A stretch of 64,000 bases of DNA from an uncultured bacterium (GCA_937899715.1 CALCNX010000075.1:12350-76349), one strand, 5' to 3'. Positions 29,528 through 38,453 are shown, numbered from the stretch's first letter. Translations and numbers: made by a program. The notes: generated by a model from the letters alone, not told the origin.

Positions 29528-30331
29528 ATGAAAACAAATGCTATGCTACGCAATAATGTGTCCACCGAAGGGCATGGGGACAAGACCTTGCTCTTTGTGC
29601 ATGGATACGGTTGCGACCAAAATATGTGGCGTTTTATCACGCCAGCGTTCCGAGATTCGTATCGAATTGTTCTCATGGATCACGTTGGTTCCGGCAAGTC
29701 CGATGTGAGCGCCTATTCTGTTGAAAAATACAGCTCGCTTCAGGGTTACGCCGATGACATTATAGAAATTTGCACCGAACTTTCTTTGCAGAACGTAACG
29801 ATTGTCGGGCATTCGGTCAGTTCAATGATTGCGATGCTGGCTGCAACGCAGTCCCCGTCTTTGTTTGAAGCGGTCATCATGGTTTGCCCCTCGCCACGCT
29901 ATATGAATGATGGCGACTACATCGGTGGATTTGCTCCCTGTGCTATTGACGAACTCTTGGAATCATTGGACAGCAATTATTTAGGGTGGTCAAGTTCTAT
30001 CGCGCCGGTAATTATGGGCAATGCCGATAAGCCCGAACTGGCGGAAGAGCTAAGGGAGAGTTTTTGCCGGAATAATCCCACGATTGCAAAGCATTTTGCG
30101 CAGGTAACATTTTTGGGCGACAACCGAAGCGATCTCGCCAAGCTGACCGCACCGACACTTATCCTGCAATGCTCATCCGATATGATTGCGCCGCTTCAGG
30201 TCGGGAGGTATGTTCATCATCATATTGCGGGCAGTACGCTTACCATACTCCAAGCCACGGGGCACTGTCCGCATCTGAGCGCTCCCAGCGAAACCATTGC
30301 CGCCATGAAGAAGTTTCTGGCGGAGCATTGA
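29528..30331 (+). CDS. rsbQ: RsbQ-like alpha/beta hydrolase
   Basis: 267 residues, no signal peptide. The fold markers of alpha/beta hydrolases are clear: LLFVHGYGCD (oxyanion region), nucleophile Ser96 in VGHSVSSM, acid Asp218 in QCSSDMIAP, and His246 in TGHCPHLS. The length and triad spacing match Bacillus RsbQ (about 269 residues; Ser96, Asp219, His247 as I recall) and the related plant KAI2/D14 receptors. In Bacillus, RsbQ works with the PAS-phosphatase RsbP to sense energy stress, probably by delivering a small hydrophobic ligand. Here the next gene begins with a PAS domain 7 bases downstream but carries a kinase instead of a phosphatase, so an analogous sensing pair is inferred. Confidence 0.85.
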   Translation: MKTNAMLRNNVSTEGHGDKTLLFVHGYGCDQNMWRFITPAFRDSYRIVLMDHVGSGKSDVSAYSVEKYSSLQGYADDIIEICTELSLQNVTIVGHSVSSMIAMLAATQSPSLFEAVIMVCPSPRYMNDGDYIGGFAPCAIDELLESLDSNYLGWSSSIAPVIMGNADKPELAEELRESFCRNNPTIAKHFAQVTFLGDNRSDLAKLTAPTLILQCSSDMIAPLQVGRYVHHHIAGSTLTILQATGHCPHLSAPSETIAAMKKFLAEH

Positions 30332-30338
30332 TGCTGCT

Positions 30339-30833
30339 ATGCAAGAGATAGAACGCTATATCAACGAAAGTGCGGAGGAGTTGTACAACAACTCTTACTG
30401 CGGTTATTTCACGGCATTGCCCGACGGAATTATCGTGAAGATAAATGATACGCTCTTGCAATGGCTTCAGCAAGAACGTGCCGAAGTGCTTGGAAGTGTG
30501 CGGTGGCAAGACTTTTTGACAATGGGTGGAAAGATATATTACGAAACGCATTTTGCTCCCACGCTGCAACTGTATGGTGTAGTCAGAGAAGTCGCTATGG
30601 AAATAGTCAGCAAAGCAGGTGTAAAAATGCCGGTGCTGATAAACGCAACGCAGGTAAAAGACAGCGAAGGGAACGTGCTTCTTACCCGCTCGGTGGTGAT
30701 AGATATGACCGAAAGAAAACAGTATGAACGGGAGCTTCTTCTTGCTAAAAAGTATGCTGAAGATTTGAGTGAACGGCTCGCCGAAGCAAACAGGCAAGTG
30801 AATGAATTAATTAATACAGATGGCAGTGCATGA
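30339..30833 (+). CDS. PAS-domain half of a frameshifted PAS-histidine kinase
   Basis: 164 residues. A single PAS domain (about 15-130; LPDGIIVKINDTLL, ending DMTERKQYERE) is followed by a coiled coil that should run into HisKA but stops after NELINTDGSA. The kinase continues in another frame from base 30820. Removing one unit of the AATT tandem copy at 30805-30812 restores a single 378-residue ORF, with the junction reading NELIQMAVHDLKNP, the spacing seen in all neighbouring kinases. The start ATG lies 7 bases after the RsbQ-like gene. Interpretation: one PAS-kinase gene disrupted by a 4-base duplication, or a sequencing error. Confidence 0.85.
   Translation: MQEIERYINESAEELYNNSYCGYFTALPDGIIVKINDTLLQWLQQERAEVLGSVRWQDFLTMGGKIYYETHFAPTLQLYGVVREVAMEIVSKAGVKMPVLINATQVKDSEGNVLLTRSVVIDMTERKQYERELLLAKKYAEDLSERLAEANRQVNELINTDGSA
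30805..30812 (+). other. 4-bp tandem duplication causing a frameshift
   Basis: AATT occurs twice in a row followed by AAT, in the coiled coil just before the H-box. Deleting one unit fuses the PAS half and the kinase half in frame and gives the family-typical six residues between the conserved Asn-Glu pair and the H-box His. Consistent with replication slippage. Confidence 0.75.
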
Positions 30834-31479
30834 CCTCAAAAACCCGCTTCATGGTCTTCGCATGGCGCACGAAATGCTTCAAGCTATGAATGAGAATTCT
30901 TCTCCGGCAGACCGCTTGGGGTTGTTGAATGGGAACATAGCGGCAATAGACCGTATGACTGCGTTGATAACTAATCTTTTGCAGTTGAACGAACTTGAGC
31001 AAGGCGCAATACACACGCATCCTGAAGTGCTGGAGGTGCGGCATTTACTGGAAGGCTTTGTACGAGATTACCGCTTGCGTGCCGAAGCAAAACATATTAT
31101 GCTGATGACAGGTAGTAATGCCGATACCGTGATGTGGAGTCTTGACAGCGAACTTTTTGAGCAGGTGATGGACAATTTGCTCTCGAATGCAATTAAGTAT
31201 TCGCCGCTTGGAGGAGTTGTGTTGGTGCGCTTGGTATCCGATAGCAGCAGGCTGCGCATCGAAATTCAAGACGAGGGCGTGGGCGTTTCACCCGAAGATA
31301 TGAAAAAGCTCTTTGGCAAATTTGTCCGCCTTTCTGCTCGCCCCACAGGCGGCGAACATTCGACAGGTCTTGGATTAAGCATTGTCAAGAAAATGGTAGA
31401 AGCCATGCGAGGGCGTGTCTGGTGCGAGTCGGAACTAGGACGCGGTGCAAAATTTATTGTTGAGTTACCACCATTATAG
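30820..31479 (+). CDS. Kinase half (HisKA-HATPase) of the frameshifted PAS-histidine kinase
   Basis: 219 residues if translated from ATG 30820, overlapping the PAS half by 14 bases. It begins two residues before the H-box (MAVHDLKNPLHGLR; His codon 30829-30831), so on its own it lacks the start of the first dimerisation helix. The ATP domain is complete: DNLLSNAIKYS, DEGVGVS, KLFGKFVRLSA, GLGLSIVKK. Either the two halves are made separately, or the gene is a recent pseudogene. The conserved catalytic motifs show no further decay, which argues the disruption is young. Confidence 0.85.
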   Translation: MAVHDLKNPLHGLRMAHEMLQAMNENSSPADRLGLLNGNIAAIDRMTALITNLLQLNELEQGAIHTHPEVLEVRHLLEGFVRDYRLRAEAKHIMLMTGSNADTVMWSLDSELFEQVMDNLLSNAIKYSPLGGVVLVRLVSDSSRLRIEIQDEGVGVSPEDMKKLFGKFVRLSARPTGGEHSTGLGLSIVKKMVEAMRGRVWCESELGRGAKFIVELPPL

Positions 31480-31753
31480 TCTATACTTGTACAAGGATGA
31501 TAACTGCATAGTTTCGGTAATCGTGGCACACTCGGCAGCTATTTTTTCACGAGATTTATTTCGGAGTGTACTTTTATAGCAAAACAATCGTTTTTTAAAG
31601 AGGTTCTCACCATATTGGAACAAAAGTTGGAACAAGAGCGCTATCCAAGACAAACGTGCTGTATTCTTTGTGTTGATGCCACTATAAAAATTTGTCCGCA
31701 AACACTGCTTGTATAGTCAATATCTGCGGACTTTATGTTGTTTTCTACGGCGA

Positions 31754-33991
31754 TTACCGCTTTAGCACTCGTGCAATGCGGTGTTGTCCGTTTGCATGGA
31801 TAACTTCAATTCGATAAATGCCTGCTGTATATTGGCTCATATCTATCTGCGTACTGAGTTTGCCGCCTTGCAGTGACTCGTGGGAACTCCACAGACGTTT
31901 GCCCAAAATATCACTGAGAATCACTTCTGCGGTGCTCTCGCTCTCAAGAAGCGTTTCTAACGTTATGCTATTTGTTGCTGGGTTCGGGTAAACGGTAAGA
32001 CTTTCTTCAGATGGCGTAGCGGATTTCTTCAATAACGACTGCTCATCTCTGTTGTTTGGAGCTTTTGCTGTAAATGTTGATAGAAAGGTAAAACCGCTTA
32101 TCTTCCGCGTTCCTGTCCGGGTCGATACTGCCACGTCTCCCGAAGCCCCTTTCCCAACAATAGCAGTAATGGTGCCAAATGAACGAGGTTCAGAAGCTGT
32201 AGGATCAACCACAAATGAAAAGGATGCTGCCTCCTTTCCGCCAAAACTAACACTCGTCGGTCCGCCGAAAAAATCACCTATAATCTTCACTGTATCACCA
32301 CGTCCAGCAAAGAATTTACTTATAGAATGAATATAGGGCGTTAACATCGTAATTTTTGCAGCAGGAGTACGGAAACTACAATCATTATCCACAATTAACT
32401 CGCCAGAGATACCATTAGTAACAACGGCTTTAATAAGGGAATCGGAGATAATTTGGAATGAAGGCATGGGAATAAGTAATGAGCTAGCACTAGGAGAATT
32501 AGGAGAAAAAACAATTTCGGAAGATATTCTACTCACACCTAATAATTCCGTGCCCTTAATGAATAACGTATCACCCAAATTGACATCGGTTGGAGTAAGG
32601 CGAGTAATAATCGGCAATGGTGGACAGACCGAAATGCAAGTCGCGGGAGGGCACGTAATACCGAACGAGCCACCGGCAGTGCATACCGTACCGACTATTG
32701 TTGTTATGCAAACTGCTCCCTGAAATCTGCCTCGTCTATCAGCAGCAGAAACAACAATAACTTTGATGAGCGAATCGGAAATATTGAGGATTTGTTGCTG
32801 TGGAATTCCTGCGAGAGAAACGGTGGTGGTATTGCTCAGTTGTTGTCCGTGAATACTCAACGTATCGCCATGTCGGACGGACGGAGAAAAATCCGTGAGA
32901 ATTGGTAATAATAGCGGTGGTGAAATAAATAGAAACCCAGATTTCGCTGCTGTTCCGCAGGTGGTTGCTACAAAAATATCACCCGAACCACCTGCGCCCA
33001 CAACTGCTTTGATAAGTGTTGAGGAGACGGGAATAACTGCTGTTGCTGGAAAAGTGGCGCTCCCAAACATAACAGTCGTTGCTCCATTGGGAAACGTCCC
33101 CGAAATGTTGACAGTGTCGCCTGTTCTGGCGGATGTGGGAGAAAAACTCGTAATCGTCGGTGGAAAACTAAACGTAAACCCAGACTTCGTTGCTGTTCCA
33201 TTTACAGTAGATACTTGAACATTCCCCGAAGCACCAGCACCAACGACTGCTCTGACAAGTGTTGAGGAGACGGGAATAATTGCTGTTGCCGGAACGCCTC
33301 CGAAGAGAACATAGGCTGGATTAGTGAGAAACGTCCCTGAAATGCTGACGGTATCGCCTGTGTTGGCGCACGTTGGAGAAAAACTCGTAATCGTTGGTGC
33401 AGGAATAAAAGTAAAGCCGCACCGTGAGGCTGTACCAAGCGCAGAAAGCAGCGCCACATTACCCGAAGCACCCGCACCGACAACCGCTTTGAGGGGTGAC
33501 CCTAAAATAAAAGACGCAGCCGGAACCCCGCCAAATGTAACGCCCGTTATGAGCGGAGTACCTGTTGCTTGAATGGTAACGGTATCCCCTGTTTTAGCAG
33601 AACTCGGCGAAAAGCTTTCAATGGTCGGAAGTAAACTTGATCCCGGTGTGGAGAAAAAGCTAAAACCGCACTGTGTTGCTGTTCCGCCGGGCGTTAATAC
33701 CGACACATCGCCCGACGAACCTGCACCAACAACCGCTTTGATGACAGTAGATGATATTTGTGTAAAGGATGTTGCATTGATTCCACCAAACTTGACAAAA
33801 AAAACAGACGTAAAATTCGTCCCCTGAATCGTCACAGTATCGCCTTGCCGTGCACTTTTCGGTGAAAAGCTGGTGATTTGTGGAGACTGTGATTGTGCAA
33901 CCATCGTGGGGACTGTGAATATATTGCAAAAAGCAGAAAGCAAAAACAGCAGTGGCAAACCGACGTTATTCGATAGGATAATACGTACCAT
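31754..33991 (-). CDS. TIG/IPT-repeat surface protein with type IX sorting domain
   Basis: 745 residues from the ATG at 33991; the frame extends further upstream, but this start gives a proper signal peptide (GLPLLFLLSAFCNIFTVPTMVAQ). The body is a row of about seven or eight TIG-like units, each opening with ITSFSP and then S/A-x-x-GDTV-x-I-x-G (for example ITSFSPTSARTGDTV). The units are Thr/Ser/Val/Gly-rich with almost no charged core. The end (VYPNPATNSITLETL ... GIYRIEVIHANGQ ... ARVLKR) is a type A C-terminal sorting domain of the Por/type IX system. Expected location is the cell surface or exterior; the function, perhaps adhesion, is unknown. It is convergent with the split kinase; the 274 bases between hold only a weak GTCCGCA/TGCGGAC inverted repeat near 31694-31731. 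Confidence 0.88.
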   Translation of the reverse strand: MVRIILSNNVGLPLLFLLSAFCNIFTVPTMVAQSQSPQITSFSPKSARQGDTVTIQGTNFTSVFFVKFGGINATSFTQISSTVIKAVVGAGSSGDVSVLTPGGTATQCGFSFFSTPGSSLLPTIESFSPSSAKTGDTVTIQATGTPLITGVTFGGVPAASFILGSPLKAVVGAGASGNVALLSALGTASRCGFTFIPAPTITSFSPTCANTGDTVSISGTFLTNPAYVLFGGVPATAIIPVSSTLVRAVVGAGASGNVQVSTVNGTATKSGFTFSFPPTITSFSPTSARTGDTVNISGTFPNGATTVMFGSATFPATAVIPVSSTLIKAVVGAGGSGDIFVATTCGTAAKSGFLFISPPLLLPILTDFSPSVRHGDTLSIHGQQLSNTTTVSLAGIPQQQILNISDSLIKVIVVSAADRRGRFQGAVCITTIVGTVCTAGGSFGITCPPATCISVCPPLPIITRLTPTDVNLGDTLFIKGTELLGVSRISSEIVFSPNSPSASSLLIPMPSFQIISDSLIKAVVTNGISGELIVDNDCSFRTPAAKITMLTPYIHSISKFFAGRGDTVKIIGDFFGGPTSVSFGGKEAASFSFVVDPTASEPRSFGTITAIVGKGASGDVAVSTRTGTRKISGFTFLSTFTAKAPNNRDEQSLLKKSATPSEESLTVYPNPATNSITLETLLESESTAEVILSDILGKRLWSSHESLQGGKLSTQIDMSQYTAGIYRIEVIHANGQHRIARVLKR

Positions 33992-34486
33992 GGAGGTAAA
34001 GAATGAATTGTAGGAAAACACTATTAAGTGCTGCAAAGATAGGCGGGCTGGTCTTATAAAGCTATTCGTACATCTACGGATTTGGCAAAAACCGTAGATG
34101 TACTGATAGCAAAAGTTAGGGCGGGGGATGATAGTAGCATTAAGGCAGAAACAACAGTGAAAGCTATGAAGGGCAGGGTTTGGTGCGAAAGTGAAGAGGG
34201 CAAAGGGGCAACGTTTATTGTGGAATTGTGCAGGTATAGTCTCACTGTTTGCCAACGCAACCCCCAAAGCGGCATCGTTTTTCTGTGTCGTTTGGTGGAA
34301 GTTTTTTGTACATTCGTGACGGAAGAAAAAATGCCATCGCTTCTATTTCACTACATTGGGGAGCCGACGTTATTCGTTGCTTCATGGTATTGTATGCGGA
34401 GCGTTCATGCACTGTTCGTGCGTATATTGTCCAAAACACACCACAAACGATTTTTGCCACTTTTGCCCATCTATTTGGAACACACT
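33992..34486. other. Intergenic stretch with hairpin and kinase-gene remnant
   Basis: This 495-base gap separates the divergent TIG-repeat gene and chemoreceptor gene. It holds a strong hairpin at 34061-34109, with 12-base perfect arms GTACATCTACGG (34068-34079) and its complement (34092-34103), and a fragment of a kinase 3' end at 34156-34231. The chemoreceptor frame is open through the region from TTG 34082, but the translated extension looks non-genic apart from the remnant. No other gene is visible. Confidence 0.6.
34156..34231 (+). pseudogene. Remnant of a histidine-kinase 3' end
   Basis: The translation here reads TVKAMKGRVWCESEEGKG and then ATFIVEL, which is the terminal G2-to-C-terminus segment shared by the kinases of this window (EAMKGRVWCESE, GKGATFIVELP). 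Everything upstream of it, including G1 and the ATP lid, is missing, and there is no stop codon at the expected place. It is best read as the relic of a deleted or recombined kinase gene. Its chance in-frame fusion to the following chemoreceptor ORF is not likely to be used. Confidence 0.8.
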
Positions 34487-36256
34487 ATGAATGCCTTGAT
34501 ATTGTCGTTTATTCCCGAATCACTGCGCCGCGATGCCGACGAATTTCGCCGCGCCCGCTTAATCATCTCGGTTTCGTGGACGCTCTTTTTTGCTTCCCTC
34601 GCGCTCACCATCCAATCTGTCGTGATGAACATTTCATGGATTTTCGTGATGATATGGGTTCTTGGAGCAGCATTGTCGCTGTATAATCCGTTTGTCCTCC
34701 GCAATACTGCATCTCTTCGTCTGACAGGAAATATGATTCTAGCGGTGTCCGCACTAACTATTTTATTACACTGCTATATTCTGAACGACGGCTTGCGACT
34801 TGGGCTTTCACAGTATTTTTTTGTTGCTATTCCGCTTATGGCGGCATTATTCAATGGTGCCCGACAAGCAATCGCATGGACGGCAATATCATTCGTGCTG
34901 GTGTTGATACTTTTTGCTGCAAATATGCTTGGTGTGGCGTTCCCGCCCGTTTCCTTTCCACCTGAGTTGATGATGGTGCAGCGTCTTATCGGAACAACGG
35001 CTACGCTGCTGCTGATTTCGCTCCTATCGGTGCAGTCCATTCGCGCCAAGGACAATGCACTTAATTTGGCTGCGGAAATTCGTGCTGAAGCGGAGCGTAA
35101 AGCAGAGGAAGATTATCAAAAACTAAAAGAAATGAAGGCAAGCTCCGAAGCCCGTGCAGCCGATGATCTTCGCCGCTCAGAAGAGCAAAAGCAATACTTG
35201 ACTCACAGCGTCGAAATGATTTTGCAGCACATTCACCATATAGCTGGCGGAGATTTGACCGTGCGTGTGCCTGTGGAGTCGAGCGATGATATTGGTAAAC
35301 TTGCTACCACACTCAACCGAACTATCGAAACCATCGAGCAGATGCTTGTTCGTGTAGCCGAGAGCGCTGACCGTACCATGTCTGCTGTTGCTGCTATTTC
35401 CGACACCACCGAAGAGCTTGCGGTTTCGTCCAATCGGCAGTCCACACAGGCGGGTCATGTTGCCAGCGCAGTGGAGGAAATGTCTGCCACGATTGAGGAC
35501 TCAACCCAGCAAACATCGCTTGCAGCGCATGAAGCCGCACTTGCCAACGAAGATGCTCTGAGCGGCAACGCCACAATGCAAACAATGATGTCGAATGTGC
35601 GCAGCATCTCTGGCGTGGTCATTTCAACCGCAGAGCGCATTGAAGCTCTTGGCAAATCAAGCGAACAAATTGGAGAGATTGTGGAAGTGATTGACGAGAT
35701 TGCCGACCAGACAAATCTACTGGCGCTCAATGCAGCCATCGAAGCTGCCCGTGCCGGTGATCAGGGGCGTGGGTTTGCGGTAGTGGCAGACGAAGTGCGC
35801 AAACTCGCCGAGCGCACACAAAAAGCAACGAAAGAAATCTCGGCTCGAATAAAAATTATTCAGAACGACACCGCCGATGCGGTCGGTTCTATGGGCGAGG
35901 GTACACGTCTGGTCAAGGAAGGCGAACAAGCAGTGAGCCGCACAGTGGAGGCGTTTGCGGCAATTCTGCAACGCACCGAGCGTGTGTCCGATGTGATGTC
36001 GCAGTTGGCGGGTGCTGCCGAAGAGCAAGCCGCGACGAGCAATTCAATGGCGCAAAGCGTGACCGATATTACGGGTGTGATTGAAGATGCCTCGCGTAGC
36101 GTCAGCAATATCGCCGACAGCACCGCAGGACTTCAACTGCAAGCCAATGAATTACGTCAGCTCATTGGGCAATTCCGCATTCAGCGAACGGGAAGTGCTT
36201 CCAAATCTTCGCAGCCCTTGCAAGGTGTGCCTAATAATAAGCGCCTGCTTGCCTAA
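34487..36256 (+). CDS. Methyl-accepting chemotaxis protein
   Basis: 589 residues from ATG 34487, chosen because it gives a normal cytoplasmic lead before the first membrane helix; the longer ORF includes the kinase relic. Residues about 25-185 form about six membrane helices (RLIISVSWTLFFASL, WIFVMIWVLGAALSL, and so on) with no large periplasmic domain. Then come a coiled coil, HAMP (IAGGDLTVRVPVESSDDIG) and the signalling domain, with the nearly invariant hairpin tip DQTNLLALNAAIEAARAG followed by GRGFAVVADEVRKLAERT. No CheR/CheB-tethering pentapeptide is seen at the C-terminus (NKRLLA). No che genes occur in the window, so the partner CheA/CheW are elsewhere. The membrane bundle may sense energy or redox state. 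Confidence 0.93.
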   Translation: MNALILSFIPESLRRDADEFRRARLIISVSWTLFFASLALTIQSVVMNISWIFVMIWVLGAALSLYNPFVLRNTASLRLTGNMILAVSALTILLHCYILNDGLRLGLSQYFFVAIPLMAALFNGARQAIAWTAISFVLVLILFAANMLGVAFPPVSFPPELMMVQRLIGTTATLLLISLLSVQSIRAKDNALNLAAEIRAEAERKAEEDYQKLKEMKASSEARAADDLRRSEEQKQYLTHSVEMILQHIHHIAGGDLTVRVPVESSDDIGKLATTLNRTIETIEQMLVRVAESADRTMSAVAAISDTTEELAVSSNRQSTQAGHVASAVEEMSATIEDSTQQTSLAAHEAALANEDALSGNATMQTMMSNVRSISGVVISTAERIEALGKSSEQIGEIVEVIDEIADQTNLLALNAAIEAARAGDQGRGFAVVADEVRKLAERTQKATKEISARIKIIQNDTADAVGSMGEGTRLVKEGEQAVSRTVEAFAAILQRTERVSDVMSQLAGAAEEQAATSNSMAQSVTDITGVIEDASRSVSNIADSTAGLQLQANELRQLIGQFRIQRTGSASKSSQPLQGVPNNKRLLA

Positions 36257-36296
36257 TTCCAGTGCTTGATTTTTATACAAAAAACCTTGAACGCCC

Positions 36297-38453
36297 ATGG
36301 CTCAGAACACTACAAAATCAGCATCACAGGATTCCTCAACGGACTATGTGAAGTTTTATCATCAGGAAATAGCGCCTATTCCGGCACACGTTCAAGAGGC
36401 GTTGGAGAGTTCACCACTCAAGCCGGGAGCATTACCACCGTTTGCGGATGCTCACCGATTACAGGAAAAAGGGTATATGAGCGTAGAAACGGGCTATACC
36501 ATAGAAACAGACGGCTCGGTTCATGTAGCGGTCTTGACCACAATGCCCGGCGTAACGCCTCAAATGTGGGATTGGTGGTTTGCGTGGCACGGCTGCTCGG
36601 CGAATCGCTATAAGCTGTGGCATCCGGGGGCGCACATAGACGCGCATTGGGAAGACGGTAGGAACGACATTGCCTACATCGGGCGCAATTCGATTATTGA
36701 GGAATATATTGGCAGTGAAAAAACAAAAGGCGCTGTCCAGTTCAAGTCGCCCACAGAGTTTGGTTTCTCCCACGAAGCGGTCAAGAACCTCAACGAAGCG
36801 GTGTACATCTGCGCCAATATCGGACACGCTTCACTGCCGTTGGACTACGGGTACTTGATACATCAGGTTAGAGCCATTGAAGGCGGTGCAGAGATGCGTT
36901 CGCGCTTTTGGCTGGGCGGCGCTTACGTTCACATCCGAAAAGAAGGTGTTATTGCTGATATGGTTTCGGATGTTGCGCGAACAATGCAATCTGCTACCGA
37001 ACAATTTGCAAAAGATTTACTGCGGCACTGCGCAGAGGAAATGAATCATCTGGCAGCATTTCTGCCCGATATATATGCAGAGATGAACCCCCAAGGCGAT
37101 ACGCAAAGCGATGTCCTGCGTGTGCAAGGGCGCGTAGTGGAGCGCTCGGACAACGATTTTGAGGCTGTCATCATGGGGACGCTCTTCAATAAAATCAATC
37201 CCGGCAGAAGACCGGACACAATCGTCGAACCCAGAACAGTGCAGGATATTATTACGACGGTCAAGTACGCACGGGCGCAGGGCAAAAAAATTACGGTCTG
37301 CTCCGGCGGGCATAGCTGGTCGGCGAATCATCTCCGAGAAAACAGCATTTTGATAACAATGTCCAAGTTCAACCATTACGAAATCAATGCACGGGAGATG
37401 ACCGCAAAGGCAGAACCGGCGGTGGGTGGGAGCACATTGCTTGCGGCGCTGTACAAACAGAATTTGTTCTTTCCGGCGGGGCATTGTAAGGGCGTGTGCA
37501 TCGGTGGTTACTTGCTCCAAGGTGGTTACGGCTGGAACGGCAGAAAAACTGGCATGGCGTGTGAAAATGTTATCGGTATGGACATCGTCACCGCAGACGG
37601 CGAGTTTGTCCATGCAAGCGCTACGGAGAATGCTGATTTATTCTGGTCTGCGCGTGGCTCCGGTGGCGGCTTCTTTGGGGTGGTGGTGTGTTTTTATTTG
37701 AAATTATCGGTGTTGCCGAAATATCGCGGAACGATTGGACACGTTTTCTCGATGAAGCATTTGGAAGATGTCTATCGGTGGGCGTATGAGGTTGGTCCGG
37801 CGGTGCCAAATGCGGTAGAATTTCAGATGATAATGAGCAAAAATAAGTTGAATTTTCTTGGACCCGGTATTGAGGCATTCGCTACTATTTTTGCCGATAC
37901 GAAGGAGGAATTTCACGAGGCAATGCAGTTTATGAAAACAAGCCCGATAAAGAAAAAAGCTCTTATCGTAACGCCAGCGCTCAACCCCAGCATCAATTTT
38001 ATGTATCAATCCGTAATGACGCATTATCCGGAGAATCGCCATTGGGGAGTAGATAATATGTGGACACACGCGCCCATTGATGATTTGATACTGTTTATGA
38101 AAGAAATTGCTGCCACGCTGCCGCCACCGCCTTCGCACGTGTTGTGGCTGAATTGGTATCCCAACATGGCCCGGCAGGATATGGTCTATTCCAACGAGGA
38201 CAATATCTATTTGGCGCTGTACAGCACCTGGAAATCTGCTGCGGAAACCGCTAGGTACGGGGACTGGGCAATGAGCATGATGAAAAAAATGTCGCATCTT
38301 GCCACTGGAATTCAACTGGCAGATGAAGGTTTACACAAACGGGCAGCACCATTTTTATCCGATGAGAATATGAAAAAATTGCAAACAATACGGACACAAC
38401 GCGACCCAAATGGGCTGTTCCACGAATGGCACAGCAAGCCTGAAATGGCGTAA
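36297..38453 (+). CDS. Fusion of DAPG-hydrolase-like domain and bicovalent FAD oxidoreductase
   Basis: 718 residues, no signal peptide. Residues about 15-265 resemble the 2,4-diacetylphloroglucinol hydrolase PhlG family: MPGVTPQMWDWWFAWH (83-98), RYKLWHPGAH (104-113), and HCAEEMNHL (244-252), where His244 and Glu248 have the H-x3-E spacing of the PhlG zinc site. Residues about 290-718 are a PCMH-type FAD oxidoreductase of the berberine-bridge class: SGGHS with His339, and GHCKGV with Cys397 at the position of the second covalent FAD link, plus GGYGWNGR and SARGSGGGFFG. A zinc C-C hydrolase and a flavin oxidase in one chain would act in sequence on a phenolic or polyketide-like substrate. The start ATG lies 40 bases after the chemoreceptor. 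Substrate unknown. Confidence 0.82.
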   Translation: MAQNTTKSASQDSSTDYVKFYHQEIAPIPAHVQEALESSPLKPGALPPFADAHRLQEKGYMSVETGYTIETDGSVHVAVLTTMPGVTPQMWDWWFAWHGCSANRYKLWHPGAHIDAHWEDGRNDIAYIGRNSIIEEYIGSEKTKGAVQFKSPTEFGFSHEAVKNLNEAVYICANIGHASLPLDYGYLIHQVRAIEGGAEMRSRFWLGGAYVHIRKEGVIADMVSDVARTMQSATEQFAKDLLRHCAEEMNHLAAFLPDIYAEMNPQGDTQSDVLRVQGRVVERSDNDFEAVIMGTLFNKINPGRRPDTIVEPRTVQDIITTVKYARAQGKKITVCSGGHSWSANHLRENSILITMSKFNHYEINAREMTAKAEPAVGGSTLLAALYKQNLFFPAGHCKGVCIGGYLLQGGYGWNGRKTGMACENVIGMDIVTADGEFVHASATENADLFWSARGSGGGFFGVVVCFYLKLSVLPKYRGTIGHVFSMKHLEDVYRWAYEVGPAVPNAVEFQMIMSKNKLNFLGPGIEAFATIFADTKEEFHEAMQFMKTSPIKKKALIVTPALNPSINFMYQSVMTHYPENRHWGVDNMWTHAPIDDLILFMKEIAATLPPPPSHVLWLNWYPNMARQDMVYSNEDNIYLALYSTWKSAAETARYGDWAMSMMKKMSHLATGIQLADEGLHKRAAPFLSDENMKKLQTIRTQRDPNGLFHEWHSKPEMA

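Noticed and set aside
30801..30834. Programmed ribosomal frameshift site
   Set aside because: There is no slippery heptamer or downstream structure I can see, and a simple 4-base duplication accounts for the shift exactly.
33992..34267. N-terminal extension of the TIG-repeat protein
   Set aside because: The added residues are Cys/His/Phe-rich and unlike the protein; the signal peptide begins at the ATG at 33991.
34082..34486. Upstream extension of the chemoreceptor ORF
   Set aside because: It begins at a TTG inside a hairpin, passes through a kinase relic, and lacks any normal N-terminal features; ATG 34487 gives a clean start before the first membrane helix.
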